Shown in pieces: positions 12,201 through 23,469 of a stretch of DNA of 64,000 bases. This stretch comes from Aegilops tauschii subsp. strangulata (taxonomy: Eukaryota > Streptophyta > Magnoliopsida > Poales > Poaceae). Location: assembly GCF_002575655.3 (NCBI RefSeq), contig NC_053037.3:568146880-568210879 (forward strand). The letters run 5' to 3'. Made by a program: the position numbers and the translations under genes. Each line of letters opens with the position of its first letter. Positions within the stretch are counted from its first letter, which is position 1. Under the pieces are notes generated by a model. The model did not search any database. It was not told the DNA's origin and saw only the letters and a program-made list of their open reading frames with translations.

Positions 12201-13100
12201 GATATAGAATTTCTGGATAGCATAAAAGGATACTTGAACAAGAGTTTTTGTATGAAAGACCTCGGTGAAGCTGCTTACATATTGGGCATCAAGATCTATA
12301 GAAATAGATCAAGACGCTTAATTGGACTTTCACAAAGCACATACCTTGATAAGATTTTGAAGAAGTTCAAAATGGATTAGTCAAAGAAAGGGTTCTTGCC
12401 TGTGTTACAAGGTGTGAAGTTGAGTGAGACTCAATGCCCGACCACTGGAGAAGATAGAGAGAAAATGAAAGTCATTCCCTATGCCACATCCATAGGTTCT
12501 ATCATGTATGCAATGTTGTGTACCAGACCTGATGTGTGCCTTGCTATAAGTATAGTAGGGAGGTACCAAAGTAATCCTGGAGTGGATCACTGGACAGCGG
12601 TCAAGAACATCCTGAAATACCTGAAAAGGACTAAGGATATGTTTCTCGTTTATGGAGGTGACAATTGGCTCGTTGTAAATGGTTACGTCGATGCAAGCTT
12701 TCACACTGTTCCGGATGACTCTAAGTCACAAACCGGATACGTATTTCTATTGAATGGTGGAGCTGTCAGTTGGTGCAGTTCCAAACAGAGCGTTGTGGCG
12801 GGATCTATGTGTGAAGCGGAGAACACAGCTGCTTCCGAAGCAGTGAATGAAGGAGTCTGGATGAAGGGGTTCATATCCGATCTAGGTGTCATACCTAGTG
12901 CATCGGGTCCAATGAAAATCTTTTGTGACAATACTGGTGCAATTGCCTTGGCAAAGGAATCCAGATTTCACAAGAAGACCAAGCACATCAAGAGACGCTT
13001 GAATTCCATCCGTCATCAAGTGTCGGAAGGGGACATAGAGATTTGCAAGATACATACGGATCTGAATGTTGCAGACCCGTTGACTAAGCCTCTCTCATGA
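9207..13100 (+). pseudogene. Copia gag-pol polyprotein, four premature stops
   Basis: One reading frame runs from the ATG at 9207 to the stop at 13098-13100. It is broken by TAA 11673, TGA 11727, TAA 12033 and TAG 12378. Gag fills about residues 1-250 and ends in a CCHC knuckle that starts CFYCKGTGHWK but lacks its last Cys. Protease shows FDTGSVAHIC near residue 290. Integrase has the HHCC finger (WHCRLGH, CEPCLMGK) and the D, D, E residues in IDVCGP, SDRGGEY and SERRNR. RT keeps YVDDILLIGND near 12170. RNase H follows in the last part (DASFH, CEAEN, CDNTGAI). The first 822 codons, through integrase, are still open. All stops fall after integrase, so the break affects RT and RNase H. Confidence 0.9.
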
Positions 13101-13187
13101 GCAAAACATGATCAGCACCAAGACTCCATGGGTGTTAGAATAATTATTGTGCAATCTAGATTATTGACTCTAGTGCAAGTGGGAGAC

Positions 13188-14920
13188 TGAAGGAAATGTG
13201 CCCTAGAGGCAATAATAAAGTTGTTATTTACATTTCCTTATATCATGATAAATGTTTATTATTCATGCTAGAATTGTATTAACCGGAAACTTAGTACATG
13301 TGTGAATACATAGACAAACAGAGTGTCCCTAGTATGCATCTACTTGACTAGCTTGTTTATCAAAGATTTTTATGTTTCCTAGCCATAGACATGTGTTGTC
13401 ATTTGATGAACAGGATCACATCATTAGAGAATGATGTGATGGACAAGACACATCCGTTAGCTTAGCACTATGATTGTTTAGTTTGTTGCTATTGCTTTCA
13501 TCATGACTTATACATGTTCCTATAACTATGAGATTATGCAACTCCCGAATACCTGAGGTACACTTAATGTGCTATCAAACGTCACAACGTAACTCGGTGA
13601 TTATAAAGATGCTCTACAGGTGTCTCCGCTGGTGTTTGTTGAGTTGGCTTTGATCGATATTAGGATTTGTCACTCCGATTATCGGAGAGGTATCTCTGGG
13701 CCCTCTCGGTAATGCACATCACTATAAGCCTTGCAAGCAATGTGACTAATGAGTTAGTTGTGGGATGATGCATTACGGAACGAGTAAAGAGACTTGCCGG
13801 TAACGAGATTGAACTAGGTATGGTGATACCGACTATCGAATCTCGGGCAAGTAACATACCGATGACAAAGGGAACAACATATGTTGTTATGCGGTTTGAC
13901 CGATAAAGATCTTCATAGAATATGTAGGAGCCAATATGAGCGTCCAGGTTCCGCTATTGGTTATTGACCGGAGTGGTGTCTCGGTCATGTCTACATAGTT
14001 CTCGAACCCGTAGGGTTCGCACGCTTAATGTTCGATGACGATTGGTATTATGAGTTTATGTGATTTGATGTAACGAAGGTTGTTCGGAGTCTCGGATGTG
14101 ATCATGTACATGACGAGGAGTCTTGAAATGGTGGAGACATAAAGATTGATATATTGGACCATGTTGTTTGGACACCGGAAGTGTTCCGGAGAGTTTCGGA
14201 TAAAACCGGAGTGCCGGAGGGTTACCGGAACCCCCCCCCCCCCGGGAAGTTATGGGCCTTAGGGGAGGGAGAGGGCCACAGCCAAGAGGTGGCGCGCGCC
14301 CCCCACCCCAAGGGGAGTTCGAATAGGACTAGGGGAAGGGGGCGTGGCCCTTCTTTCCCTCTCCCTCTCCCTCTCCTTCCTTCTTATCCTAGTTGGACTA
14401 GGAAAAGGGGGAACCTATTCCTACTTGGAGTAGGATTCCACCCCCCTTGGGCGCGCCCCTTGTGGCCGGCCGGCCTCCTCCTCCCCTCCTTTATATACGG
14501 GGGAGGGGGCACCCCATAGACACACAAGTTGATCTTTAGCCGTGTGCGGTGCCCCCCCTCCACAGTTTTACACCTCGGTCATATCGTCGTAGTGCTCAGG
14601 CGAAGCTCTGCGCCGGTAACTTCATCATCACCGTCACCATGCCGTCGTGCTAACGGAACTCTCCCTCGGCCTCAGCTGGATCTAGAGTTCGAGGGACGTC
14701 ACCGAGCTGAACGTGTGCAGATCGCGGAGGTGCCGTGCGTTCGGTACTTGATCGGTCGGATCACGAAGACATTCGGCTGCATCAACCGCGTTACTTAACG
14801 CTTCCGCTTTCGGTCTACGAGGGTACGTGGACACACTCTCCCCGCTCGTTGCTATGCTTCTCCTAGATAGTTCTTGCGTGATCGCTGGAATTTTTTTTTG
14901 AAATACTATGTTCTCCAACA
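13188..14920 (+). repeat. Angela-like 3' LTR
   Basis: The LTR runs from TGAAGGAAATGTGCCC to GTTCTCCAACA, 1,733 bases, with the usual TG and CA ends. It directly follows the purine tract AAGTGGGAGAC. A TATATA box at 14492-14497 lies in the GC-rich U3/R part followed by GGGGGAGGGGGCACCCC, so a promoter is likely near 14520. No 5' partner exists in the window, so insertion age cannot be derived from LTR divergence. Confidence 0.88.
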
Positions 14921-15107
14921 ACTAGTACCGTTACTTGCTCGTTACAATTTATCTTGCTATCAAACTACTCCGCTACTTACAATTTCAGCACCTGCAGACA
15001 TTACCTTGCTGAAAGCCACTTGTCATTTCCGTCTGCTCCTCATTGGGTTCGACACTCGTACTTATCGAAAAGAGCTGCAATTGATCCCCTATACTTGTGG
15101 GTCATCA
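14921..15107 (+). repeat. Athila 5' LTR, right-end remnant
   Basis: The last 187 bases of an Athila LTR, ending GTGGGTCATCA. They align with the ends of the LTRs at 35069 and 36329. The left end is the insertion point of the Copia element: the five bases after its LTR, ACTAG, replace ACTAC of the other copies. Confidence 0.85.
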
Positions 15108-15118
15108 AGGCTATTTTC

Positions 15119-15136
15119 TGGAGCCGTTGCCGGGGA
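15119..15136 (+). promoter_or_regulatory. Primer-binding site of Athila element I
   Basis: TGGAGCCGTTGCCGGGGA lies 11 bases after the LTR end. Related copies read TGGCGCC at this place, so one base is changed here (C to A). This word is typical for Athila-type elements primed by a tRNA other than initiator Met; the tRNA identity was not checked. Confidence 0.7.
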
Positions 15137-15199
15137 GTGAAGCGCCTTTGGTAAGGAAACATTTATATAGTGTGCTGAAATTTATTGTCACTTGTTACT

Positions 15200-16312
15200 A
15201 TGGAAAACAATCCTTTGAGGGGTTTGTTCGGGGTATCTTCACCTCGTCCGGAACCACAATTAGCTACCCCACAACCTACTGCACCTACTAAAAATATATA
15301 ATATGAAATTCCTTTAGGTATGATAGAACAAGTGCTAACTAATCCTTATGCAGGAGATGGAACCGAACATCCTGATATGCACTTAATATATGTGGAACAA
15401 ATTTGTGGATTGTTTAAGCTTGCAGGTTTACCCAGGGATGAAGTTACGAGGAAGGTTTTCCCTTTATCTTTGATGGGAAAAGCATTGGCGTGGTATAGGC
15501 TATGCGATGATATTGGATCTTGGAATTGGAATCGTTTGAAATTGGAGTTCCACCAAAAAATTTATCCTATGCATCTAGTTCATCATGATCGGAATTATAT
15601 ATATAATTTTTGGACTCGTGAATGAGAAAGTATCACTCTAGCTTGGGGGAGGCTTAAGTCAATGGTATATTCATGCCCCAATCATGAGCTCTCAAGAGAA
15701 ATTATTATCTAGAATTTTTATGCTCGACATTCTCGTAATGATCAAACCATGCTTGATACTTCTTGTGCTGGTTCTTTTATGAAGAAGACTATTGAATTCC
15801 AGTGGGATCGTTTGGAAATAATTAAACACAACTCTGAAGAATGGGAACTCGACGAAGGTAAAGAGTCAGGTATTAAACTTAAGTATGATTGTGTTAAATC
15901 TTTTAAGGATACCGATGCTTTTCAAAAGTTTAGCACTAAATATGGACTTGACTATGAGTTAGTAGCCTCCTTTTGTAAATCATTTGCTACTCATGTTGAA
16001 CTCCCTAAAGAGAAGTGGTTTAAATATCACACACCTATTAATGAAGAAATTAAAGAACCGATACGAGTTAAAGAAGAAATTATACTTTACAATGTTGATC
16101 CAGTTGTTCCTTCTGCTTATATTGAGAAACCACCTTTCCCTGTTAGGATAAAGGAACATGCTAAAGTTTCAACTGTGGTTAACAAAAGCTATATTAGAAC
16201 ACCTAAACCTGATGAACAAATTGAAGTAGAACCTAGCATAGCTATGGTAAAAGATCTCTTAGAAGAAGATATAGATGGGCATGTTATTTACTTCTGTGAA
16301 AGAATCTGCTAG
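15200..16312 (+). pseudogene. Athila gag, broken
   Basis: The frame starts at ATG 15200 (MENNPLRGLFG) and runs to 16312, interrupted by stops near 15299, 15623 and 15710. The Retrotrans_gag core is recognisable around VFPLSLMGKALAWYRL and LEFHQKIYPMH, about residues 95-130. The C-terminal part is acidic and Lys-rich and leads towards the protease, which continues one frame over from about 16280. Gag would form the particle shell that packages element RNA. With three stops and a frameshift this copy is dead. Confidence 0.8.
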
Positions 16313-16834
16313 AGTTGCCAAACCTGATAAAAAGGATAAACATAGACCTGTTGCGAGCATGCCTGTCATCTCAGTTAAAATAGGAGATCACTGTTATCAT
16401 GGTTTATGTGACATAGGTGCTAGTGTGAGTGCTATTCCTTACACCATATATCAAGAAATTATGAATGACATAGCACCCGCAGAGATAGAAGACATAGATG
16501 TTACTCTTAAACTTGCTAACAGAGACACCATATCACCAATTGGGATTGTTAGAGATGTTGAAGTCTTGTGTGGGAAAATAAAATACCCCACTGATTTCCT
16601 TGTTCTTGGTTCCCCACAAGATGAATTATGTCCCATTATTTTGGTAGACCTTTCTTGAACACAGTTAATGATAAGATAGATTGTGAGAAACAAATTGTTG
16701 GTGTTAGCTTTGGTAATGAGTCTCATGAGTTTAATTTTTCCAAGTTTAGTAGAAATCTTCATGAAAAAGAATTGCCTAGTAAGGATGAATTAATTGTTCT
16801 TGCTTCTATTGCTGTACCACCTATGATCCTTTAG
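16275..16834 (+). pseudogene. Athila protease region, frameshifted
   Basis: The aspartic protease core CDIGASVSAIP is at about 16409-16441. Its flap-side partner segment with LKLANRDTISPIGIVRD lies 20-40 residues later, as in retropepsins of this clade. A frameshift near 16640 moves the rest (GRPFLNTVNDKIDCEK) into the next frame, ending at 16834. The enzyme would cut the gag-pol precursor. This copy could not make a full product. Confidence 0.8.
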
Positions 16835-16842
16835 AACAGTAT

Positions 16843-17199
16843 TTGCTAGACCATGAAAATGATTTACATATGCATGAAAGAAATGAAATAGATAAAATTT
16901 TCTTTGAACAACGTCCTCTACTTAAACACAATTTGCCTATTGAAACTTTAGGAGGTCCACCTCCACCTAAAGGTGATCATGTGTTTGAGTTAAAACAATT
17001 GCCAGACACTTTGAAATATGCTTATCTTGATGAAAAGAAGATATATCCTATTATTATTAGTGCTAACCTTTCAGAACATGAAGAAGAAAGATTATTGAAA
17101 GTCCTAAGGAAGCACCGAGCTGCTATTGGATATACTCTTGACGATTTAAAGGGCATTAGTCCCACTCTATGTCGGCACAAAATTAAAATTGAACCTGAT
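16843..17199 (+). pseudogene. Athila reverse transcriptase, N-terminal part, cut by insertion
   Basis: The frame from 16843 contains the connector and the start of the RT domain (LKYAYLDEKKIYPIIIS, LRKHRAAIGYTLDDLKGISP). It stops at the insertion point of the Tat element after KIKIEPD. The same codon phase resumes at 28399 once the inserted element and one CTGAT copy are disregarded, with no lost residue by eye. This part alone carries no catalytic residue. Confidence 0.88.
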
Positions 17200-18349
17200 T
17201 GTCGGTGTACAAAAGTAGGGGCTCTCCTTTTAACCCCTTTACTTGTGCACGGACAGTCGGAGCCGGGCTGGCGGCCACACTTAGCAGGGCAGAGGAGGGA
17301 AGCCGGAGAGAAGCCGGAGCACAAGACGGTCAAGACAACGCCAAGACCAGAAACACCAAAGAGCAAGAGGGCGAGGTGGACTCCCCCGGCAAGGCCCTTG
17401 CCGGGGCAGCCTCCGCGGCCCCGGCAAGAGCCTTGCCAGGGAAACTTGCCCAGTACCAGCAGAGCGAGCCACCCTCGATCCCAAGAGTTCCAAACGCCGC
17501 CAATGACTACGTTGGAACCGAGGCTCGGAAGGCACCTCTGTGGTGGCATGCAGATCTTTGTCAAGATCATAGATACACAAGTTCAGATGAGGACTAGAAG
17601 ACGACGATCCTCGGCCAGGAGATCCACAGACCCTTGGCGAGATCCTTGCCGGGGACAACCATGCTACCGCGGCAAGTCCCTTGCCGAGGATGCCTGCGGT
17701 TCCACAGCCAGGCCCGCATCAACCAAAACTCCGCCGCCGTTCGCATGTAGCTGCCAGCCCAACCAGCTGGGCAGGCACCTGTGTGGCAACATGCGGCTTC
17801 CAGACCAATTCAGCAAGCTCCTGCGTGGTGGCAGGCGGATCTTCGTGAAGGCCCTGCCATCGCGCCACCTCAGCAGCCTGCCTGCCTACATGGCGCTGCA
17901 CACATCGCTGGCCTGGGCGCGTGTCGAAGCAAGGCGGAGCGGCGACGGATGGGACGGGCCTCGATCCCGTCCCCGATAAAGCTAATGGACACCTAAGTAG
18001 CGCATTTAATGCGCTTTGTCCCGTAATGCCGGGCGATAAGCTCGCGCACTGTAGACCTTTCCACCTCCTGTGTGCCACTGTGGCAGCCCCTTTCGACTAT
18101 AAAAGGAGGCCCGAGGCATACTGGAGAGGGATTCGGCTCTTTGGAACTACGCGCCACCGTAGCTAGTTCGAGAGCTCAAGAACACTCTGAAATACACACC
18201 AAAGCAGGAGTAGGGTATTACGCATCCTCGCGGCCTGAACCTGGGTAAATGATCTTTGTGCTAGCTCCTAAACCTGCTCTTCTCACAACCCCGCGCCTGC
18301 CAACCGTAGAAGGGATTCCAGTGATCCCATAGGTGTCGTTTCCCCGACA
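17200..18349 (+). repeat. 5' LTR of the Tat-clade element
   Basis: The LTR carries a TATAAAA box at 18098-18104 and several short inverted repeats of the type CCGGCAAG...CTTGCCGG (for example 17394-17404). It ends CCCCGACA and is followed by a TTTGGCGCGCCAGGTAGGGG primer-site region (18353-18372). The whole LTR is read openly in several frames because of its GC content; none of these is a gene. Confidence 0.92.
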
Positions 18350-18423
18350 TCTTTGGCGCGCCAGGTAGGGGGCGCAGTTGTGAGAATCTGGTCTAGCAGT
18401 TAGCCTAGCAGTTCTTCGTCGCC

Positions 18424-20459
18424 ATGGCTCGCAAGAAGAAGACGATCACAGCGATCGGCTCGTCGGGAGCCAAACAGCCCGTGCCAGTGCGGGCGAGCAG
18501 CGGGCCGGTCGCGAACAGAACCCGAGCCGCGGCCCGCGAGCACCAGCATCGCTCTGGCAGTCAAAGCCTGGCGAATGGCGTCGTTCGTGCGTCAAACGAC
18601 GGGCCGCACACCGCCAAATCCAAAGACGGGGCTGGGGCCCCCGCAGGCGGCGCGGGGCCCTCCAGGGGTGTCGCTGTCCCCCCTACAGGCGGCGCAACAA
18701 CCTCCAAGACGCCTACACCAGCGCCCACAACGCGCTCTTCCCAGGGTGTGCGCGACGGGCAGTGCCACCACGCTGGAGACCCCGGACGCCGCCGTGGGAA
18801 GAGTCATGTGCATCATCTACGGGACGAAGGAGGCCAGCATGCCCGTCGAAGTGCTGGCGAAAATGGCACGCAGCCGTTGGGCCGTGGTAGAGCTCCTTCT
18901 AACGTGGTTAGAAGTCGAAGCACGCCACGGTCCACGCAGCTCTCGCCGCCACCTACGCCAGCAGAAGCTTTGGCACGTGCACAGCTACTCGACTTCCCTC
19001 CTGCTGCGGAAAAGCTCGATGAGTGGAGGGCCACCATCTGGAGCCTTGTCGGCCTCGCCAACCAAGACGAGCCACGGCTAGCGGGGCCCTCAGGCCAGCG
19101 CTACATCGAACCACAGCATGCCAGCGGTGGAGGGGCCGGAGGTGCTGCGGCCACGGTGCACTCTCCTCCTCCACGCCAGCCACCGCGGGTGTTGATCCGT
19201 CGTGATGACACTTGTGATAACACTTCCATAGCGTCGTCCGACCCATGGACCCACCGCGACCAGCGCCATGTTCTTCGGGAGCGAGCCCATGAAGACGCTC
19301 GAACCACCATCGAGCGCAGGCACGATACACGCCACCAGTCAGATAGGCGGGCGGGGCCCGCTATGGACCACCTAGCACCGGGAGGCTCCGGTGGCCTACC
19401 TTACAAGGTGGGTTGCCCGGCCTTTACCCATGAGCTGCGGCAGTTCCAGTGGCCGTCCCACCGTACGTTCAAACCTGTCGTCGGCGAGAAGTACAATGGC
19501 AAGACCCACCCGTCGGAGTTCCTCAGCATCTACACCATCGCGATGCAAGCCGCTGGAGCTCGCGACAACAAGGTGCTTGCCAATTACTTCCCGTTGGCCC
19601 TGAAACCCAATGTCATGTCTTGGTTGATGCACTTGCGGGCGGATTCCATTTCTTCTTGGTCGGATTTGTGTCATGTGTTCGTTGGTGCCTTCACCGGAGG
19701 CCACCAAGCTCATGGCCAGGCGAGTGATTTGCATATCATTCCCCAGAAGGAAGGTGAAAACCTGCGCAAGTACATACAGACGTTCAGCCGGGTGCAATAC
19801 AACATCCTAGATGTTCATCCAGCCGCTGTGATCAGCGCGTTCCATTAGAATGTGCGCAACCGCAAGATGCGTGAAGAGCCGGCGATGAACAAGGTCAAGG
19901 ATGTGACCGAACTCTATGTTCTGGACGATAGATGCGCTCGGGTGAAGAGGGGAGGAAGTACCCCGGCAAGGACGCCAGCGTGGAAACCGACTCTACGGAC
20001 GAAGACACCACCGCCCCGACGAAGAAGGGTCGGCGTCGCAATAGGAATCGCAAGGGCAAGGTCGTGCTTGCCGTCAAGGGATCCGACGACACCGGCACTG
20101 CCAAGAAGGCCAAGGCAGACGACCCCGGCAAGGAGATTGCCAGGTGCGCCGCTTGCCGGACCTTGGCGGCTGCCGACAAGCCAGGAGGCTCCGAGAAGCA
20201 ATACTGCAAGATCCACCGCACCAAGGGCCATGACCTCCAGAACTGCCGACAAGTCGAGCTGCTTGCTGAGAGGCAAAAGGCCGAGCATGACAGGCGGGAC
20301 AAGGAGAAGGGTCAGGATGGTGCCGAAGGATCCAGCAAGAAGCGTGGCGGCCAGGGAGGCCGCCCCGGCAAGGATAACCGACAAGAGAGGCCTGCTCGGG
20401 GCCGCGACAAGAAGCAGGAAGACGACGATCATGACGAGGACGACGAGTCCGGCGAGTAA
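18424..20459 (+). pseudogene. Tat-clade gag with zinc knuckle, broken
   Basis: The ATG at 18424 has a good context (GTCGCCATGG) and follows the primer site by about 60 bases. The N-terminal 300 residues are Ala/Gly/Pro/Arg-rich. The conserved gag core (GCPAFTHELRQF, KTHPSEFLSIYTIAMQAAG, WSDLCHVFVGAF) lies around residues 330-430. TAG at 19846 stops the frame. Near 19930 a frameshift moves the rest, a basic segment plus a knuckle-like YCKIHRTKGHDLQNCRQV (about 20203-20256), to another frame ending at 20459. The knuckle has the Cys/His pattern seen in Tat nucleocapsids. The product would package element RNA. Confidence 0.82.
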
Positions 20460-20483
20460 GAGTTTCAGAAGGCTACGGAGGCC

Positions 20484-21350
20484 ATGTGCGTCGATGGTGG
20501 CGCCCTGCTGCACACTTCTCACCACCAGCTCAAGCAGTGGGCGCGTGAGATCACAGCATCGGAGCCATCGTTCGACGCTCAGAAGCCGCTGAAGTGGTCC
20601 GGCACGCCCATCATTTTTGACGCCGAGGATCACCCTGATCGCACAACTGCAGTCGGGTGTTTGTCGTTGTTGGTTTCACCAACGATACGCAACCTCAAGG
20701 TGAACATGATGCTGGTTGACGGCGGGGCCGGTCTGAACTTGATCTCACCCGTTGTGATCAAAAGGCTGCAAATTCCTGACGGAGACCTCGAGGAGACGGG
20801 CACGTTTCAAGGGGTCAACACGGGAAGGAGCCAGCCGAAGGGGAAGGTCATGGTGCCTGTGACGTTTGGAGGCGAGTTGAACTACATGACAAAGAGGATT
20901 GTCTTAGATGTAGCCGAGATCCCTTTGCCCTACAATGGGATCCTCGGCCGCCCGGCACTAGCCAAGTTTATGGCGGCCTCGCATTACGCCTACAACACGC
21001 TGAAGATGCCTGGGCCGATGACCATCATCACCGTTCCCTGCGACAAGAAGGATGCGTTGATCTGCGCCGACCTACTCTACCGGGAAGCAGTTGCAGCAGT
21101 TGCAGCCAAGGCACTTGCTCCTGCCGCTGAAGCCCCGGGAGGGAAGAGGAAGACCGGCAAGACCTCTCGCACCCACTCTGGCAAGCGCACCTCTTCAGGG
21201 TGTTGTGCTACCGTCGAGGACGTGACAGAGAGCTCCACCGGCAAGAGCAAGAAATCCAGAGTTGCGCCACCAGAGACCAAGAAGGTGTCCGTCAAGAAGG
21301 ATGGCACGGGAGGGGCTTTCACCATAAGCTCCACCCTCGACAGCAAATAG
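20484..21350 (+). pseudogene. Tat-clade protease and linker
   Basis: The 288-codon frame contains the retropepsin core MLVDGGAGLNLIS near residue 75 and the GILGRPALAKFMA segment near 155, followed by a Lys/Ser-rich linker. TAG at 21348 separates it from the RT frame, which continues in the same phase. The first residues (MCVDGGALLHTSHH) may be read-through from gag rather than a true start. It would process the polyprotein. Confidence 0.75.
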
Positions 21351-22870
21351 GAAAGCACGCTCGTCACTTTCCTGCGGGCGAATGTCGATGTGTTTGCATG
21401 GCAAGCATCTGACATCCCTAGCGTTCCCAGGGAAGTGATTGAGCACCATCTTGCTGTCTGCCCCCATGCGCGACCCGTCAAGCAGAAGGTCAGGAAGCAA
21501 GCTTTGGAACGGTAGGAGTTCATCACAGAGGAGATCAGGAAGTTGGAAGCAGCAGGCTTGGTGAGAGGAGTGCTCCATCTGACGTGGTTGGCCAATCCGG
21601 TGGTGGTGCGCAAGGCAAACGGGAAGTGGAGGCTATGTATTGACTACACGGATATCAATAAGGCTTGTCCTAAGGACCCCTTCCCGTTGTCGCGCATCGA
21701 CCAGAATGTTGACTCCACGGCCGGGTGTGATCTGTTATCATTCCGCGACGCCTACTCGGGCTACCACCAGATCTTCATGACAAGAGAAGACGAAGAGAAG
21801 ACAGCATTCATCACCCCATGTGGTACGTATTGCTTTTTACGTATGCCTTTCGGGTTGAAGAGTGCTGGCTCGACTTCGCGAGGGCGGTCCAAATTGGTTT
21901 TGAGCCCCAGCTACATAGAAATATGGAAGTTTACATGGATGACATAGTGGTCAAAACCAAGGACAAGGCAACTCTCGTACAAGACTTAGAAGAGACGTTC
22001 GCCAACCTGCGCAAGATCAACCTCAAGCTGAACCCTGAGAAGTGTGTCTTCGGCGTTCCGTCCGGCAAACTTCTCGGGTTCTTTGTGTCGCAGCGTGGGA
22101 TCGAGGCAAACCCAGACAAGATCAAGGCTATCGAGCAGATTGAGGCGCCCAAGCGGATCAAGGATGTGCGTCGGCTCACTGGCTGCGTTGCCGCCATGAG
22201 CCGATTCATCTCCAAGTCTGCCGAGCGCGCCCTTCCTTTTTCAAGATTTTGAAAAAGGCGGGCCTGATGGAGTGGACCCCGGAGGCCGAAGCGGCACTGC
22301 AGGATCTGAAGAAATACCTCTCTTCTAGACCAGTACTGGTGGCGCCTAAACCGCAAGAGCCGTTGTTGCTGTATTTGGCGGCGACGAATCAGGTGGTCTG
22401 CGCCGCGCTGGTGGCGCAGAGGGAGGTCGACGAAGAGGCAGTGGCAACGGCAGGACCAGCGGATGGCAAGTCAGAGATTTCCCCGGCAGGGCCTGGTGCC
22501 GGCAAGGCAAGACCCCCGGCGGAGTCTGACGCCATCGGGACAGGGCCCGCGCAGCCAAATGAAGTGGTGCAGAAGAAGAAGATGATGCAGCACCCGGTTT
22601 ACTTTGTCAGCTCCCTCTTGTAGGGGGCTAGGTCAAGGTACTCCAGCGTGCAGAAATTGCTCTTCGGCCTCCTTATGGCCTCGAGGAAGCTGCGTCATTA
22701 CTTCCAAGCCCACGAGATCACTGTCGTCACCCGCCTCCCATTGTAGCCGATACTGCACAACCCAGACGCAACCGGAAGGATTGTGGAGCAGGCCTTGGAG
22801 TTACCAAGCTTTGGGTTGAAGTTTGAAAGTACTTTGACAATCCAGAGAAGAGTCTTGGCAGAGTTCATTG
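21351..22870 (+). pseudogene. Tat-clade reverse transcriptase and first RNase H, broken
   Basis: RT motifs in order are WLANPVVVRKANGKWRLCID (about 21585), DPFPLSRID, the DAYSGYHQI box and the catalytic box VYMDDIVVKTK near 21930. The phase is broken by a one-base loss near 21872 and another near 22238. Premature stops are TAG 21348, 21513, 22621 and 22744. The first RNase H-like part with SRPVLVAPKPQEPLLLYLAATN follows from about 22315. The catalytic Asp pair is still encoded, but no full enzyme can be made. Confidence 0.82.
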
Positions 22871-22872
22871 CA

Positions 22873-23412
22873 TAATGGACCTAAACGCCTGACGCGGAAA
22901 TCCAGGAGACCACTCTCCCCGGCAAGGAAGCAAGTCACAACTGGATCATGTACTTTGACGGGGATTTCTCGCTGCAAGGCGTCAGTGCTGATGTGCTGCT
23001 CATCGCACCCACCGGAGAGCACCTCAAGTATGTAATCCAGATGCACTTTCCCAGGGAGATGTCCACCAACAACACTGCTGAGTACGAGGGGTCGCATGCC
23101 AGTCTCAGGATCGCGGCAGACCTCGGGGTTAAGAAGCTCATCGCCAGGGGTGATTCATAGCTTGTCGTCAGACAAGTCAACAAAGATTATCAGAGCCCAT
23201 TGATGGAGGCCTACGTAGATGAGGTGAGGAAGCTGGAGGAGCGCTTTGATGGTATACAGGCAGAGCACGTTCCCCGAGCGGAGAACGGCATCGCCGATTA
23301 CCTGTCAAAGCGCGCTGCATTCAAGCTACCTGTGGAACCAAGTACTTTTTTGCTTCGGTTAACTCAACCATCCGTCGAACCATCAACGGAGCAGAACAAA
23401 CAGAGGAAATGA
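22873..23412 (+). pseudogene. Second (archaeal-type) RNase H of the Tat clade
   Basis: The segment has WIMYFDGDFSLQGVSADV, then NNTAEYEGSHASLRIAADLG and a GDS followed by TAG at 23158, then LVVRQVNKDYQSP. The D, E and D positions fit an extra RNase H module that is diagnostic of Tat-lineage Gypsy elements. TAA at 22873 and TGA at 23410 flank it. It would degrade RNA in RNA-DNA hybrids. Here it is inactive because of the TAG directly after the third acidic motif. Confidence 0.8.
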
Positions 23413-23469
23413 GGCCCCGGCAAGTACTTTCCCGCTGAGCCCCGGGGGGCCGCCGGCAAGGGTGTTGCC

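Larger units (their letters stand above)
8890..14920 (+). mobile_element. Angela-like Copia retrotransposon lacking its 5' LTR
   Basis: The element keeps the end of its 5' untranslated region (8890-9206), a full gag-pol region (9207-13100), a polypurine tract (13177-13187) and a complete 3' LTR (13188-14920). Domain order gag, protease, integrase, RT, RNase H is that of Copia. The 5' LTR, primer-binding site and most of the leader are missing; the left edge joins directly to the transposon end near 8889. The base run after the LTR continues an Athila LTR (from 14921), so this element had inserted into that LTR before the deletion. It cannot transpose on its own. Confidence 0.85.

Noticed and set aside
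17022..18166. Several long frames on both strands in the Tat 5' LTR (and the same at 27192-28168)
   Set aside because: Both LTRs give the same set of frames and the LTR is non-coding; GC content explains the length.
19914..20633. 239-codon Leu/Val-rich minus-strand frame
   Set aside because: It lies antisense to the Lys/Glu/Asp-rich gag C-terminus; such codons read backwards as hydrophobic residues. No start context or promoter.
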